Shown here one piece after another: positions 33,128 to 42,627 of a stretch of DNA of 64,000 nt. Origin of the DNA: Raoultibacter massiliensis. Lineage in GTDB: Bacteria; Actinomycetota; Coriobacteriia; Coriobacteriales; Eggerthellaceae. Position 1 is the first letter of the stretch. Each line of letters starts with the position of its first letter. Below the pieces are notes generated by a model that saw only the letters and a list, made by a program, of their open reading frames with translations, searched no databases and had not been told where the DNA came from. Location of the stretch: NCBI RefSeq assembly GCF_900199545.1, contig NZ_LT962671.1:980814-1044813 (forward strand), read 5' to 3'. Both the position numbers and the translations under genes were made by a program.

Positions 33128-33723
33128 GCCCTCACCCCTTGCGCAGCAGCCGCCCCCGCGCGAAACGCTTCGATGTTGACGTCGACGGTTTTAGGCGGAA
33201 CGCGCTTGGCAATCTGCTCTTCCCACAACGATAAGTCGAATCCCATGCCCGAGGCCAAGGCGCCGAGCAGCACGACGTTGGTTGATTTCGAGCTGCCCGC
33301 CCCGCTTGCGATGGTGCCTGCGGGCACCAGAACGGCACCGAGCTCGGAAAGCCGCTCACGCGCATTTTCAGGCATGGATGCAGAGCCCGTGAGCACAGGC
33401 AGGGGCTTGATCGACTCGTCGTTCACGAGCAGCATGCCGCCTTCCTTCAAGTACGGTGCGTTGCGCAGAGCTTCGGTCGTCTCGAATGCGATGATGTAAT
33501 CCGCGCAGCCGAGATCGGTCACCATGGAAGACACGTCCTCGCCGAACCGCACGACCGTCGTCACGGCGCCTCCGCGCTGGGACATGCCATGAACTTCCGA
33601 AAGCTTCACCTTGCACCCGGCTGCAATGGCCGTTTTCGCCAAAAGATCGGCGGCGAGGATGGTTCCCTGTCCTCCAACGCCGCAGAGCAATACCGTGGTT
33701 GTTTCTGCTTTACAAGCGGACAC
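33124..33723 (-). CDS. iorB: Indolepyruvate oxidoreductase subunit beta
   Basis: A 199-aa gamma-domain protein of the pyruvate ferredoxin oxidoreductase family, with CGVGGQGTILAADLLA, SEVHGMSQRGGAVTTVVRFG and LVPAG motifs. With IorA it oxidatively decarboxylates aryl pyruvates to aryl-acetyl-CoA and reduces ferredoxin. The start is a GTG at 33723, after GGAG. It overlaps the end of iorA by 14 bp. Confidence 0.93.
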   Translation of the reverse strand: MSACKAETTTVLLCGVGGQGTILAADLLAKTAIAAGCKVKLSEVHGMSQRGGAVTTVVRFGEDVSSMVTDLGCADYIIAFETTEALRNAPYLKEGGMLLVNDESIKPLPVLTGSASMPENARERLSELGAVLVPAGTIASGAGSSKSTNVVLLGALASGMGFDLSLWEEQIAKRVPPKTVDVNIEAFRAGAAAAQGVRA

Positions 33724-35476
33724 TGGACTCTCCTTTCACCGCATCGGCAGTCGAAACGATTGCCGAGAACGCACAGTACTGCGCACACTGCCCGCAGCCT
33801 ATGCACATCGCGTCATCGATGCTCGCGCGTCCCGTTTCGGGCTCTTTGGAAATGGCCGGGCATCCGAGCGTCGGGCAGACGCCGCACGCGCGGCAATCGT
33901 CGGTCACCTCGAAAGCGGGCTTGCGTGCACGATCGACGAGAACGCAAGGCGCCCTGAACACGATGACGGAAAGCCCGTCCGAGCCGGTCGCGGCTTTGAG
34001 TGCAGATCGCACCGCCTTCATGTCATGGGGATTGACCGTTGCAATATCCTCGATGCCGAGGGCGGCGATAATGCCTTCTAAATCGAGCTCGCGGGTCAGT
34101 CGTTTTTGCAGCGTGATCCCGTTGAAGGGGTTGCCCTGCTGACCGGTCATGGCCGTCGTGCGATTGTCGAGGATGCAAACCGTTCCCGAGCCTTGGTTGT
34201 ACACCGTGTTGAGCAGCGAGCTCAACCCCGAATGGCCGAACGTCGAATCACCTATCACGGCAACCACGGGGCGATGTTCGGTTTCGGCAAGGGCGAGCTC
34301 GAACCCGTGCGCCATCGAGATGGATGCGCCCATATCGACGCAGGTATCCATCGCGGAGAGAGGCGGCAGGGCCCCGAGGGTGTAGCAGCCGATATCTCCC
34401 GTTACAATGGCACGGATGCGCGTGAGCTCCTTGAACACGAGCCTGTGCGGACATCCGGCGCAGAGCGCCGGCGGACGCCCGGGGATGTCGCTTTGCTGGG
34501 TAACATGCGGTGCCTCCTGCACGCCGAACGCTGCGCCGACCAAGCTCGGCGTCAGCTCGCCGTCGAGGGGAAGCGCTTTTCCGGGAACCTGATCGATCGC
34601 GATTCCGAACGATTTGATCTGAGTCGAAAGGTAATCGGAAGCCTCCTCGACCACATAGAGGGCATCGACGGTGCCTGCAAAATCTTTGAGCGCCTGTTCG
34701 GGGAGCGGCCAGGTAATGCCGAGCTTGAAAATGCTCGCTTCGGGCATCGCTTCCGCAACGTGCTGGTATGCTGCGCCCGAACACACGATGCCGATTTCCG
34801 AGGAGCCGCGTGAAATTATGTTGTACGGGCAATCCTCGACCCACTCCTTCAATGCCGCAACGCGCGCATCCTGCACCTTCCTGCGCGGCTTGGCGAATGC
34901 GGGCATCATGACCCACTTGCCCGCATCCTTTTCATAGGGAACAAGCCGGTGCTCGGCACGTGATCCCGTTTCGACGGGCGTCTTCGTGTGGGAGATGCGC
35001 ACGGTCGATCGGATGAGGAACGGCACGTCGAAGCGCTCGGAAAGGTCGTAGGCTTCGCGCGTGAAGGCAAGCGCCTCGGCAGAATCGGATGGCTCGAGCA
35101 TCGGGATGCGCGCGGCGAGGGCATAGAACCGCGAGTCCTGCTCGTTTTGGGACGAATGCATGCCCGGATCATCGGCGGCCAAGATGACGAGGCCGCCCCC
35201 AACGCCGGTGTAGGCGGCCGTGAAAAGCGGGTCGGCAGCGACGTTGACCCCCACATGCTTCATGGTCGCAAGCACGCGCGCGCCTGCTGCGGATGCGCCG
35301 ATTCCCACTTCGAGCGCCACTTTCTCGTTTGGGCACCATTCGGCATACACGCCGTCCTTCTCGGCGAAGGATTCCATGGTTTCGGTTGAGGGGGTCCCGG
35401 GGTATGCGACGCCGATCGATACGCCCGCCTCCCACGCTCCCTGGGCTATCGCCTCGTTGCCGGAAAGCAGTTCCAT
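33710..35476 (-). CDS. iorA: Indolepyruvate oxidoreductase subunit alpha
   Basis: A 588-aa catalytic subunit. The N-terminus (MELLSGNEAIAQGAWEAGV) and AYPGTPSTE are the pyrimidine-binding side; GDIGCYTLG and GDSTFGHSGLSSLLN contain the diphosphate-binding TPP motif. The last 70 residues hold two [4Fe-4S] groups: CRACGVCPTLGCP and CIGCGQCAQYC. The start at 35476 is preferred over 35491 because GGAGG lies 8 nt upstream and MELLSGNEA is the usual N-terminus. Reduced ferredoxin from this enzyme could feed the Ech hydrogenase nearby (inference). Confidence 0.95.
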   Translation of the reverse strand: MELLSGNEAIAQGAWEAGVSIGVAYPGTPSTETMESFAEKDGVYAEWCPNEKVALEVGIGASAAGARVLATMKHVGVNVAADPLFTAAYTGVGGGLVILAADDPGMHSSQNEQDSRFYALAARIPMLEPSDSAEALAFTREAYDLSERFDVPFLIRSTVRISHTKTPVETGSRAEHRLVPYEKDAGKWVMMPAFAKPRRKVQDARVAALKEWVEDCPYNIISRGSSEIGIVCSGAAYQHVAEAMPEASIFKLGITWPLPEQALKDFAGTVDALYVVEEASDYLSTQIKSFGIAIDQVPGKALPLDGELTPSLVGAAFGVQEAPHVTQQSDIPGRPPALCAGCPHRLVFKELTRIRAIVTGDIGCYTLGALPPLSAMDTCVDMGASISMAHGFELALAETEHRPVVAVIGDSTFGHSGLSSLLNTVYNQGSGTVCILDNRTTAMTGQQGNPFNGITLQKRLTRELDLEGIIAALGIEDIATVNPHDMKAVRSALKAATGSDGLSVIVFRAPCVLVDRARKPAFEVTDDCRACGVCPTLGCPAISKEPETGRASIDDAMCIGCGQCAQYCAFSAIVSTADAVKGESSVRL

Positions 35477-35538
35477 TGTGCGATCCTCCATCTTCGCCGC
35501 CCTGCGCTGTCGGCGGGCGGCTTCTCGTCTAACTGGCT

Positions 35539-35991
35539 TTAAACTTCGGGGCTTTCCTGATACAGCAGGCAGAAGACCCCGATCTGAATGATGTCGCCAT
35601 CGTGAAGCAGCGACGAATCAACGTTCTTGTTGTTGATCCAGACCCCGTTGTACGAATTGGAGTCGGAGATGCGATAGCTTTTTCCATCGGGAACGATCGA
35701 CGCATGCTCGCGGGATACCGTCATATCGTTGAGGAATATGTCGCAGTGCGGGCTCCTGCCCACGCAGACCTCATCGGTGCCGAGCTTGAAGACCGTTTCG
35801 ATCTGAGGGCCTCTGACCACCCGAAGAATGGCATCGGCGGGTGTCTCGATCGCCGCGGGAACAACCTCGCCGCCGACGAATTCCAGCGGCTTGAAGCTCT
35901 GCGTCGAACCGAGCAGTTTGAAACCGCACATGGGGCAAGCCCCAGCCCCCTCGGGCAGTGGGCTGTTGCAGATCGGGCAGTTTTCGCTCAT
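35539..35991 (-). CDS. FHA-domain protein with N-terminal zinc ribbon
   Basis: A 150-aa protein. CPICNSPLP...CPMCGFKLL (residues 5-25) is a zinc ribbon. About 60-145 is an FHA domain with the phosphothreonine-binding signature GRSPHCDIFLNDMTVSREHA and NSYNGVWINN. FHA proteins bind phosphothreonine on partners of Ser/Thr kinases. Standing next to the D-Ala-D-Ala carboxypeptidase and upstream of iorA, it may have a cell-wall or division-related role. No kinase is in this window. Confidence 0.88.
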   Translation of the reverse strand: MSENCPICNSPLPEGAGACPMCGFKLLGSTQSFKPLEFVGGEVVPAAIETPADAILRVVRGPQIETVFKLGTDEVCVGRSPHCDIFLNDMTVSREHASIVPDGKSYRISDSNSYNGVWINNKNVDSSLLHDGDIIQIGVFCLLYQESPEV

Positions 35992-36033
35992 AGCTTTACC
36001 TCGTTCGTATCGTTGCTCGCCTAGGCTGAAAGC

Positions 36034-37455
36034 TTAGGCGTTCGCTTTATCTATGACAAGCGGCGTCTCGTTGTACAGCACGTTTTCTGCGACCGAAGGC
36101 TGTCCCGAGAATCCCCTGAACAGGCGATCCCACCAAACCCCGATGCCCTCGAGCAGGTCGGGCGCGTCAACATCCTCGGCGGCGATCAGATCAACTGTCG
36201 CCATGACGTTGTTGCGCTGCTTGAACGTCAGCGTGCCGATCTTATCTCCCGCATGAACGTTTCCCTCGAGTTCTTCGTACTCGACCGACTGGCTGATGTT
36301 CCCGTTCAGATCGAAAATGTCGATGACCTGATCGGGATCCGCCACCGTCGCCTTCACCGTGCGGTCGATCCATCCGGTATGGGCGACTTCGGCAAGAACC
36401 GGAACCTCGTCGGAAGAGCCCCCCGCGTTCGAAGATGCGGTTTGCGAGGTGTTCACCAGCCGGTATTCGGTAGTATGATCAAAAACCCAATCGAGCAGCG
36501 TCTGCGCATCGGTGAAACGCTGTGCTTCCGACGTGGAATGGATGACGATGGCGTACATCTCCACGCCGTTGCGGTTCGCAGCGCCGGCGAACGACGGTCC
36601 GGCAAGCGCCGTGAAACCGGTCTTGATGCCGCAAGCACCTTCGAAGCCGTTTTTCAGCATCTCGTCGGTGCTTTCGAGATACAGGCTCGCTTTGGTTCCG
36701 TCGGCTCTCGTCACCTCGATGGTTTCGTTCGGAGTTGCGACGATAGTGCGAAACACCTCGTTTTTCATCGCAGCCTGGGCCATGATGGCGACATCGGCGG
36801 CGCAGCTGTGCTGATCGCCCTGCCATATGCCGTCGTCGAGTCCATGGGGATTTTCGAACACCGTATCGGTGCACCCGAGTTCTGCCGCCCGCCCGTTCAT
36901 GCGTTCGAGAAACACGGCTTCGGCTTCGGTCTCGGAGAGCCCCGAAGCATCCCCGCCGCCCTGCTCGTACAGAAGGCGGCCCACGTTCTCCGCTATGGCG
37001 ATGGCCGCATCGTTGCCCGATGACAAAAGGAGCGCCTTGAGCGCGATCTCGAGAGTCATGGTATCGCCTTCGAGCAGAGAAGCGCTCGACTCGCCGACCG
37101 TTGCCGCACGCGAGCTCGTTGTGATGAGGGTATCGAGAGGAGCGCTCTCAAGCGCGACGAGCGCCGTCATGATCTTGGTGATGGAAGCGATCTGCGTAGG
37201 AGAATCCGCATTTCTCTCGAAGTAAACCGTTCCCTCGGAATCCATGACGAGCGCGTATTCGGCATCGATGCTCGGGCACTGCGCAACCGACAGACCGCGC
37301 GAATCGACGGTAAGCCCGTACACGACGTCCGCTTTTCTGACGTCGGCGTATGCGGGCGGTACGGCAAGACCGAAGCCGAGAGCCAATACAAGTACGCAAG
37401 CCATGAGGCTCGCGTACCAGGAAAACGCCCTTTGTTTGGCGGATGTCTTAATCAA
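36034..37455 (-). CDS. D-alanyl-D-alanine carboxypeptidase (PBP5 family)
   Basis: A 473-aa exported serine peptidase. Residues 1-37 are a signal peptide ending PPAYA. The penicillin-binding motifs are SITK (Ser91, Lys94), SGN (146-148) and KTG (278-280). A C-terminal beta domain follows (about 365-440). It removes the last D-Ala from peptidoglycan stem peptides. The start is a TTG at 37455, ten bases after GGAGG; it lies inside the preceding ACT gene, overlapping by 8 bp. No C-terminal amphipathic helix is obvious. Confidence 0.9.
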   Translation of the reverse strand: MIKTSAKQRAFSWYASLMACVLVLALGFGLAVPPAYADVRKADVVYGLTVDSRGLSVAQCPSIDAEYALVMDSEGTVYFERNADSPTQIASITKIMTALVALESAPLDTLITTSSRAATVGESSASLLEGDTMTLEIALKALLLSSGNDAAIAIAENVGRLLYEQGGGDASGLSETEAEAVFLERMNGRAAELGCTDTVFENPHGLDDGIWQGDQHSCAADVAIMAQAAMKNEVFRTIVATPNETIEVTRADGTKASLYLESTDEMLKNGFEGACGIKTGFTALAGPSFAGAANRNGVEMYAIVIHSTSEAQRFTDAQTLLDWVFDHTTEYRLVNTSQTASSNAGGSSDEVPVLAEVAHTGWIDRTVKATVADPDQVIDIFDLNGNISQSVEYEELEGNVHAGDKIGTLTFKQRNNVMATVDLIAAEDVDAPDLLEGIGVWWDRLFRGFSGQPSVAENVLYNETPLVIDKANA

Positions 37456-37873
37456 CGTGATAAATTTCCTCCGGTGCCACGGGCTCGAAGCCCGCTTCCT
37501 TCAATGCGTCCTCAATACTATGGTCGCTCACCTTGAGCACGTCAATGGCGTACTCTCGGTTAACGGAAAAACAATAGCCGTACTCTATGTTCACGTCATG
37601 TTCGTTGAAGAATTCAAGCAGGCCGGCCAACCCGCCCGGCTCGTTGGGAACGCGCACGCCGAGCACGGGGGTGAGCGTAGCGCGGTACCCCGCAGCCTTC
37701 AGCGCTTCGGCGGCAGCCTCCGGCGTATCGCAGAAGATGCGGGCAACGCCGAAATCGGCAGTGTCGGCAAGGAAAAGGGCGCTCATGTTGATGCCTTCGT
37801 CGGCGATCGTGCGGCAGGCGCTTGCCAGGCGTCCCTTCTCGTTTTCCAGGAAGACCGTCAGTTGTGAAATCAT
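37448..37873 (-). CDS. ACT-domain protein paired with second PaaK
   Basis: A 141-aa tandem ACT protein, similar in layout to the one at 32690-33127 (SQLTVFLENEKGRLASACRTI and VRVPNEPGGLAGLLEFF). It overlaps the paaK gene before it by four bases and the carboxypeptidase gene after it by eight, so all three are co-translated. Confidence 0.88.
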   Translation of the reverse strand: MISQLTVFLENEKGRLASACRTIADEGINMSALFLADTADFGVARIFCDTPEAAAEALKAAGYRATLTPVLGVRVPNEPGGLAGLLEFFNEHDVNIEYGYCFSVNREYAIDVLKVSDHSIEDALKEAGFEPVAPEEIYHVD

Positions 37874-39180
37874 GCTCGCGTCCCTTCTCTCAGGTCAACA
37901 ATGCGCTTCGCTTTCCCTTCGCTGCGCTCGATCGTCTTCGGCTCCACGATCTTGATGTCGACGGCGATCTGCAGATTGCTCTTGAGCTCGGTGGCCAGAC
38001 GCGCCTTGAGCTCCTCGAGCTTGCGAATCTCGTCGAACGGGAAATCGGGAACGGTTTCAACGTCGAGTTCGACGCGATCGAGCGGCCCTTTGTTCGTGAG
38101 GATGATCTGGTATTGTGCGGCGATCTCGGGGAATCCGACGATGACCTGCTCGATCTGCGAGGGGAACACGTTGACGCCGCGGATGATGAGCATGTCGTCG
38201 GTGCGGCCCACGATGCGATCGATCTTGCGATGCGTGCGCCCGCAGCTGCATTCTTCGGCGATGATGCGGGTGACGTCGCGGGTCCGGTAGCGCACAAGCG
38301 GGCAGCACTCGCGGGTGAGCGTGGTGAACACGAGCTCCCCCCATTCCCCATCGGGAAGAGGCTTCAGGGTTTCGGGATCGACGATTTCGGCGTAAAACTG
38401 ATCTTCGGCGACATGGAGCCCGTTCGCCGCGGCGCATTCCATCGCAACGCCCGGTCCCATGACCTCGGACAGACCGTACACATCGCAGTACTGCACGCCG
38501 AGCTTCTCACGGATGTCCTGGCGCATGCTCTCGGATGCCGGCTCGGCACCCAAAATGACGCCCGACACCTTGAAATCCTTCGCGGGATCGTATCCCATTT
38601 CAATGGCGGTATCGGCAATGAGCAGCGCATAGGACGGCGTGCAGGCCAGGATGTCGGTTCCAAGGTCTTTCATCATCTGGATCTGGCGCTTGGTATTGCC
38701 CGATGACGTGGGGATGACCGAGCAGCCCACGGCCTCGCCGCCCGCATGGGCGCCCAATCCGCCGGTGAACAGGCCGTAACCGTAAGAGACCTGTATGGTC
38801 GAGTTCTCGCTGCCGCCCACCATGTAGATGCCGCGGGCGAAGCAATCGCCCCAGTTCTTCAAATCGTTCGCGGTGTGCCCGACAACCGTCGCCTGACCGG
38901 TCGTTCCGCTCGACGCATGGATGCGCGCAACGTCCTTCTGCGGCACGGCGAACAGGCCGAACGGATACGCGTCGCGCATGTCCTGCTTGACGACGAAGGG
39001 AAAGCCGGCCAGATCGTCAAGCGTTTTGAGGTCGCCGGGCTCGACGCCCGCTTCCTGGAAAGATGCGCGGTAGAAGTCGACGTTCTCGTACGCGTGTCGC
39101 ACTGACCACTGCATCCGCTCAAGCTGAAGCTGCCGGAGCTGCTCCACCGGCATGGTTTCGATATCTGGCTGGAAATACAC
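37870..39180 (-). CDS. paaK: Phenylacetate-CoA ligase (second copy)
   Basis: A 436-aa aryl-acid CoA ligase with ASSGTTGQATVVGHT, GYGLFTGGLGAHAG, YGLSEVMGPGVAMEC, RYRTRDVTRI and the CSCGRTH group. It is clearly diverged from the copy at 31371-32696, so the two are likely to differ in substrate. The GTG start at 39180 follows AAGGTAG. Both copies are followed or preceded by an ACT gene in the same operon, which suggests a duplicated paaK-ACT unit. Confidence 0.92.
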   Translation of the reverse strand: MYFQPDIETMPVEQLRQLQLERMQWSVRHAYENVDFYRASFQEAGVEPGDLKTLDDLAGFPFVVKQDMRDAYPFGLFAVPQKDVARIHASSGTTGQATVVGHTANDLKNWGDCFARGIYMVGGSENSTIQVSYGYGLFTGGLGAHAGGEAVGCSVIPTSSGNTKRQIQMMKDLGTDILACTPSYALLIADTAIEMGYDPAKDFKVSGVILGAEPASESMRQDIREKLGVQYCDVYGLSEVMGPGVAMECAAANGLHVAEDQFYAEIVDPETLKPLPDGEWGELVFTTLTRECCPLVRYRTRDVTRIIAEECSCGRTHRKIDRIVGRTDDMLIIRGVNVFPSQIEQVIVGFPEIAAQYQIILTNKGPLDRVELDVETVPDFPFDEIRKLEELKARLATELKSNLQIAVDIKIVEPKTIERSEGKAKRIVDLREGTRA

Positions 39181-39200
39181 TGAAGCTACCTTCTTTCGTT

Positions 39201-41435
39201 CTATTCGCCCGTTTGAGCACCGTTCTCGTTTCGGCTTTCGGATTCCGATTCCTTGACCGGAGGCCCTTCGACCTTCACTTCGTTTAAGGGGTCGTACGTC
39301 GAGGAGAAAAGATCCTCATGAAGTATTGTGCCATTTTTATCCTTGACCGTACGCACAATCGATATCTTTCTTCCGTCTGACCCGACGGTTTTCACATAAC
39401 TGGTCCCAGGAGCGAGGTTCTCATCGACCGTCGTCTTGGTTTTGTACTTCTCGCCTTCTTGCCACTCCCCAACCTGCGTGCTCACCTGATATTCGGGATT
39501 GACGCCGTACAATGTGGCGGTTACGGTCGTATCGGTATAGCTCATATCGAGCAAAACATCGGATGCGCTGTCGTTTTCCCAAACCAGGTTGAGGTCGGGA
39601 TATGCGACGGCTGCGTCGCGACCGACGGGGTAGCTTGCGATGTAGAGCGAGTGGTTATGGCGCGTGACAACCGGAAACCCCGATTCGTAGACCGCATTGA
39701 ACACGGTCGTAGCCACCTGGCAGATTCCCCCGCCGATCGCGTCGACGAATTCTCCGTCGAGAATGGCACCCGCACCTTGGAAACCCGCTTCCTCGTTGTA
39801 ATCGCCCGATATGTCGTTGAACGACCATCTTCCTCCCCCGGCTTCGATGATCGAGTTGTTGAGCAGATCGGCGCCTAGATGGATGTTGTGCTGGCGCGAT
39901 ACGGGCTGGATGGTGTATTCGGTGGTGAACGATGCAATCGAGCTGATAATGCCGTTTTCGAGCGCCTCGTCGAACGTCATCGTGTCGGGCACGCGCTTCG
40001 AAGCGACCTCGACCAGAGGAGCGGAGCCCGAAGGACCTTCCTTTGATCCGAAGAGCACGGATTCAAGCTGGGAGACGGCATCGCCGGCAACGGGTATGGT
40101 CTCGTCGGTTTCGGTATGCACGATCCTCTCGCCATCCTTCACCTCGAATCTGACCTGGATCGAATCGCCTTCGAAGGAGCTGTTGAGGTGGTTGATCACG
40201 ATGCCCTTCGCGATGTCTTGATCAAGGTACGGCTCGAGCGAAAAACCGCCATCCGTTTCGACGATGCGCGTTTTCACCCAGTTGCCGATATCGGTTGCCG
40301 AAGCCGCCCACGTCGTGCCCTCGAACGAAAACTCGGCGCCCGACGATAGGGCCGCATTCACGAGATCGCACGTGCGCTGGGCCTCTTCCCGTGTAATCTG
40401 GATGGGAGCATATTCTGTTTCGGCGACGAAATACGGGCGGGCGTTGTCTTCGGTAAGGAACGCGTCGCTGATCTCGGCCGCGAATTTTCGTCGCTCGACC
40501 ATATCGCCGTCATGTCCTTCGGTCACCTGCGCTATGCCGTCTGCAACCGCAATGTCGAAGTTGACGCGCGGATCGCCTATTGCCGCATCGACTTCGGCGG
40601 CAAGGCTTTCGATGGCATCCTCGTCGAAGTCGACGGCGGGCTTTATGTCGTAGCCGAATGCAAGCGCCTGAATACGGGCGGGAATCCCACCGTCCTCGCG
40701 ACCATAGGCTAAGGCCTGTTCGACAAGCGCCGCGGTATCGAAAGACGCCGCAAGGCTTTCTTGGTCGGCCGTCCAGAGAACCTTGTTCGCCTTCGCCTCC
40801 TCAACCGACTGCTGCTCGGCCAAGGCGTTGTTCTGGTTCTGCTCGAGAACGGATTCAATGTTCTTGCTCGCATCTTCATTGGCAAAGACGAGCACTTCTT
40901 TCCCCTCGAGGCGCACGGCGTATTCGCCCTCTATGAGCGCCTGAGCCTCATCGGCGGTCTTCCCCCCGAGATCAAGGGAACCGACGTGGACGCCAGGATA
41001 TATCTTTCCCCAGTTCATACCGAGGTCGATCGCCGCGGCGCCCCCGATGATCACAAGTGCGGCCACGGCTGCGACGGCAAGCTTGCTTCGACTGATCGCT
41101 CTGGCCAGAAAACCGAAGAAGCGACCGATGGCAACGAGCACGGCGCCGATCCCGAACAGCCCCGCCTTCAGCGCGGCGCCGAATCCCGAATCACGTGCGC
41201 CCCTCGTCGGCTCCTTGGTCCACAGCGTCGTCTGGCCAAGAGGGTTTTGCCGAGCGCCCGCAGCCTTCGGCGGCGCTTTGCGAGCATGGCTCGAACCGGC
41301 TTGGCGCACAGGCGTTGCAGGCGCACGGTTGCCTTTCGCCTCAGCCGCACGACGCGCATGCGAGGCCGAGCCCTTCCGAACCGTAGGTTTCTTTCGTTCC
41401 GGTTTCCCGGGATATGTGCTTCGATCGGCTCCCAC
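39201..41435 (-). CDS. VanW-family protein with peptidoglycan-binding-type and G5 domains
   Basis: A 744-aa surface protein. Residues 1-110 are basic and disordered, followed by one transmembrane segment (about 118-138) that leaves the rest outside. Two PG-binding-4-type regions (about 155-280 and 340-430) follow. The VanW core includes HNIHLGADLLNN, AGGGRWSFNDISGDY and DAIGGGICQVATTVFNA. A G5-like domain lies near 640-710 (GTSYVKTVGSDGRK). VanW proteins occur with vancomycin resistance in some hosts but are widespread and of unknown function; nothing here indicates resistance. The GTG at 41435 has only a weak ribosome site. Confidence 0.88.
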   Translation of the reverse strand: MGADRSTYPGKPERKKPTVRKGSASHARRAAEAKGNRAPATPVRQAGSSHARKAPPKAAGARQNPLGQTTLWTKEPTRGARDSGFGAALKAGLFGIGAVLVAIGRFFGFLARAISRSKLAVAAVAALVIIGGAAAIDLGMNWGKIYPGVHVGSLDLGGKTADEAQALIEGEYAVRLEGKEVLVFANEDASKNIESVLEQNQNNALAEQQSVEEAKANKVLWTADQESLAASFDTAALVEQALAYGREDGGIPARIQALAFGYDIKPAVDFDEDAIESLAAEVDAAIGDPRVNFDIAVADGIAQVTEGHDGDMVERRKFAAEISDAFLTEDNARPYFVAETEYAPIQITREEAQRTCDLVNAALSSGAEFSFEGTTWAASATDIGNWVKTRIVETDGGFSLEPYLDQDIAKGIVINHLNSSFEGDSIQVRFEVKDGERIVHTETDETIPVAGDAVSQLESVLFGSKEGPSGSAPLVEVASKRVPDTMTFDEALENGIISSIASFTTEYTIQPVSRQHNIHLGADLLNNSIIEAGGGRWSFNDISGDYNEEAGFQGAGAILDGEFVDAIGGGICQVATTVFNAVYESGFPVVTRHNHSLYIASYPVGRDAAVAYPDLNLVWENDSASDVLLDMSYTDTTVTATLYGVNPEYQVSTQVGEWQEGEKYKTKTTVDENLAPGTSYVKTVGSDGRKISIVRTVKDKNGTILHEDLFSSTYDPLNEVKVEGPPVKESESESRNENGAQTGE

Positions 41436-41438
41436 GGG

Positions 41439-42101
41439 CTACGAGGATTCCTTGCTTCGAGCCGCCTTCAGCTCCTTGAGCGCGGCGGCTATGTAGTAGC
41501 CCGTCGTGATGATGCCGAGAACGAGACCCGCATACACGAACCATATGCCCCACGAGACGTCCACCCCGTTAAAACCGGGCAGCCAGGAAACGTCTATCAC
41601 GTTAAGGCCCGCGATAAGCGGCCAGTTGAGCAAAAGCCCGGCGAAGCCGACGAACAGCAGCGTCGTAGTGACCTTCCCCGCATAGATGACTGCAACGCGA
41701 ATGCGGTATTTGCTGAGAAGGATCGCGCCGCCCACAAGAAGCAGGCCGTCGCGCAACAGCACGACGACGATGATCCAAAGGGGAAGCCTGCCGACCAGAA
41801 GCAGGCCGAGAACGCCGGATATCATCAGCAAGCGGTCCACAGCGGGATCGAGCAGCTGCCCGAGCTTCGAAACGGTGTGGGTGCGCCGCGCGATCTGCCC
41901 GTCGATCCAATCGGTTCCCGCGGCTAGGGCGAATATGAAGGTTGCCAAAATATCGTAGCCCTCGATCAGAAGAACGAGGAACACGGGAATCATGCACAGG
42001 CGGATTGCGGAAATGACGTTCGGTACCGTCAGGATCTTGTTGGAAACCGGCTCTTCCGCCGCTGCGGCGCGCTGTTCCCGCTTGTCTGTTGCCTTCGACA
42101 T
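41439..42101 (-). CDS. pgsA: CDP-diacylglycerol-glycerol-3-phosphate 3-phosphatidyltransferase
   Basis: A 220-aa membrane enzyme with the CDP-alcohol phosphotransferase signature TDWIDGQIARRTHTVSKLGQ...LDPAVDRLL, where the three aspartates bind the metal. It makes phosphatidylglycerol phosphate. About six helices follow a short charged N-terminus. It begins the long minus-strand run that continues through VanW and PaaK; the terminator at 42118-42152 isolates it from the Ech operon. Confidence 0.9.
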   Translation of the reverse strand: MSKATDKREQRAAAAEEPVSNKILTVPNVISAIRLCMIPVFLVLLIEGYDILATFIFALAAGTDWIDGQIARRTHTVSKLGQLLDPAVDRLLMISGVLGLLLVGRLPLWIIVVVLLRDGLLLVGGAILLSKYRIRVAVIYAGKVTTTLLFVGFAGLLLNWPLIAGLNVIDVSWLPGFNGVDVSWGIWFVYAGLVLGIITTGYYIAAALKELKAARSKESS

Positions 42102-42117
42102 TCCTCTTCTTCCTTAA

Positions 42118-42152
42118 ACAAAAAACCGGGCCCGCATTTCACGAGCCCGGTT
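42118..42152 (-). terminator. Rho-independent terminator of the Ech operon
   Basis: On the minus strand an 8-bp stem (AACCGGGC/GCCCGGTT, 42152-42145 with 42131-42124) closes a 13-nt loop and is followed by a run of T's. It lies 92-126 bp after the stop of the EchF-like gene and just ahead of pgsA, so it also separates pgsA. Confidence 0.85.
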
Positions 42153-42243
42153 CGATGACGGATGTGGTTTACGTCCCGATGGATTCCATCGGATGCTCGT
42201 GCAGCCTTCGCTCACAGCCGTCTATTCTATCAGGTTTCCGAGA

Positions 42244-42621
42244 TTACTCGGCTTCCTTCGCGTCATTTCTACCATCTGTTGCCATTTCTTTGGAAACGAC
42301 GTCGATCGATTTTTTCGTTGCAGGAGGCGCATAGGCCGGATCCATGCTCAAGCAGTGCTTGGGGCACTCGCGAACGCAGCTTCCGCACTGCACGCAGCGG
42401 AAGCGGTCGATCGACCAGGTGCCAGCCGGTTTGTCAACGACGAGCGCGCCAGTCGGGCATCGCTTCATGCATATGCCGCACAGGATGCACGCGTCGATGT
42501 CGTTGACAATGTGCCCCTTGAGCCCCGGAGGCGCATAGCGCGTCTGCGCCGGGTATTGGATGGTCTCAGGTTTCTTGAAAATCGATCCGAGCGTCATTTT
42601 GCCCAGTTTGAAGCTTCCCAT
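42244..42621 (-). CDS. echF: Ech hydrogenase ferredoxin-like subunit
   Basis: A 125-aa polyferredoxin of the NuoI/EchF type with two [4Fe-4S] sites (CILCGICMKRCPTGAL and CVQCGSCVRECPKHCL). It carries electrons between ferredoxin and the small subunit EchC. It is the last gene of the six-gene operon, 6 bp after echE. The C-terminal 25 residues are polar and unremarkable. Confidence 0.92.
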   Translation of the reverse strand: MGSFKLGKMTLGSIFKKPETIQYPAQTRYAPPGLKGHIVNDIDACILCGICMKRCPTGALVVDKPAGTWSIDRFRCVQCGSCVRECPKHCLSMDPAYAPPATKKSIDVVSKEMATDGRNDAKEAE

Positions 42622-42627
42622 GGCCCC

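Noticed and set aside
39201..41435. VanW protein as vancomycin resistance
   Set aside because: No vanA/B, vanH or vanX-type genes are nearby; VanW proteins are widespread without resistance.
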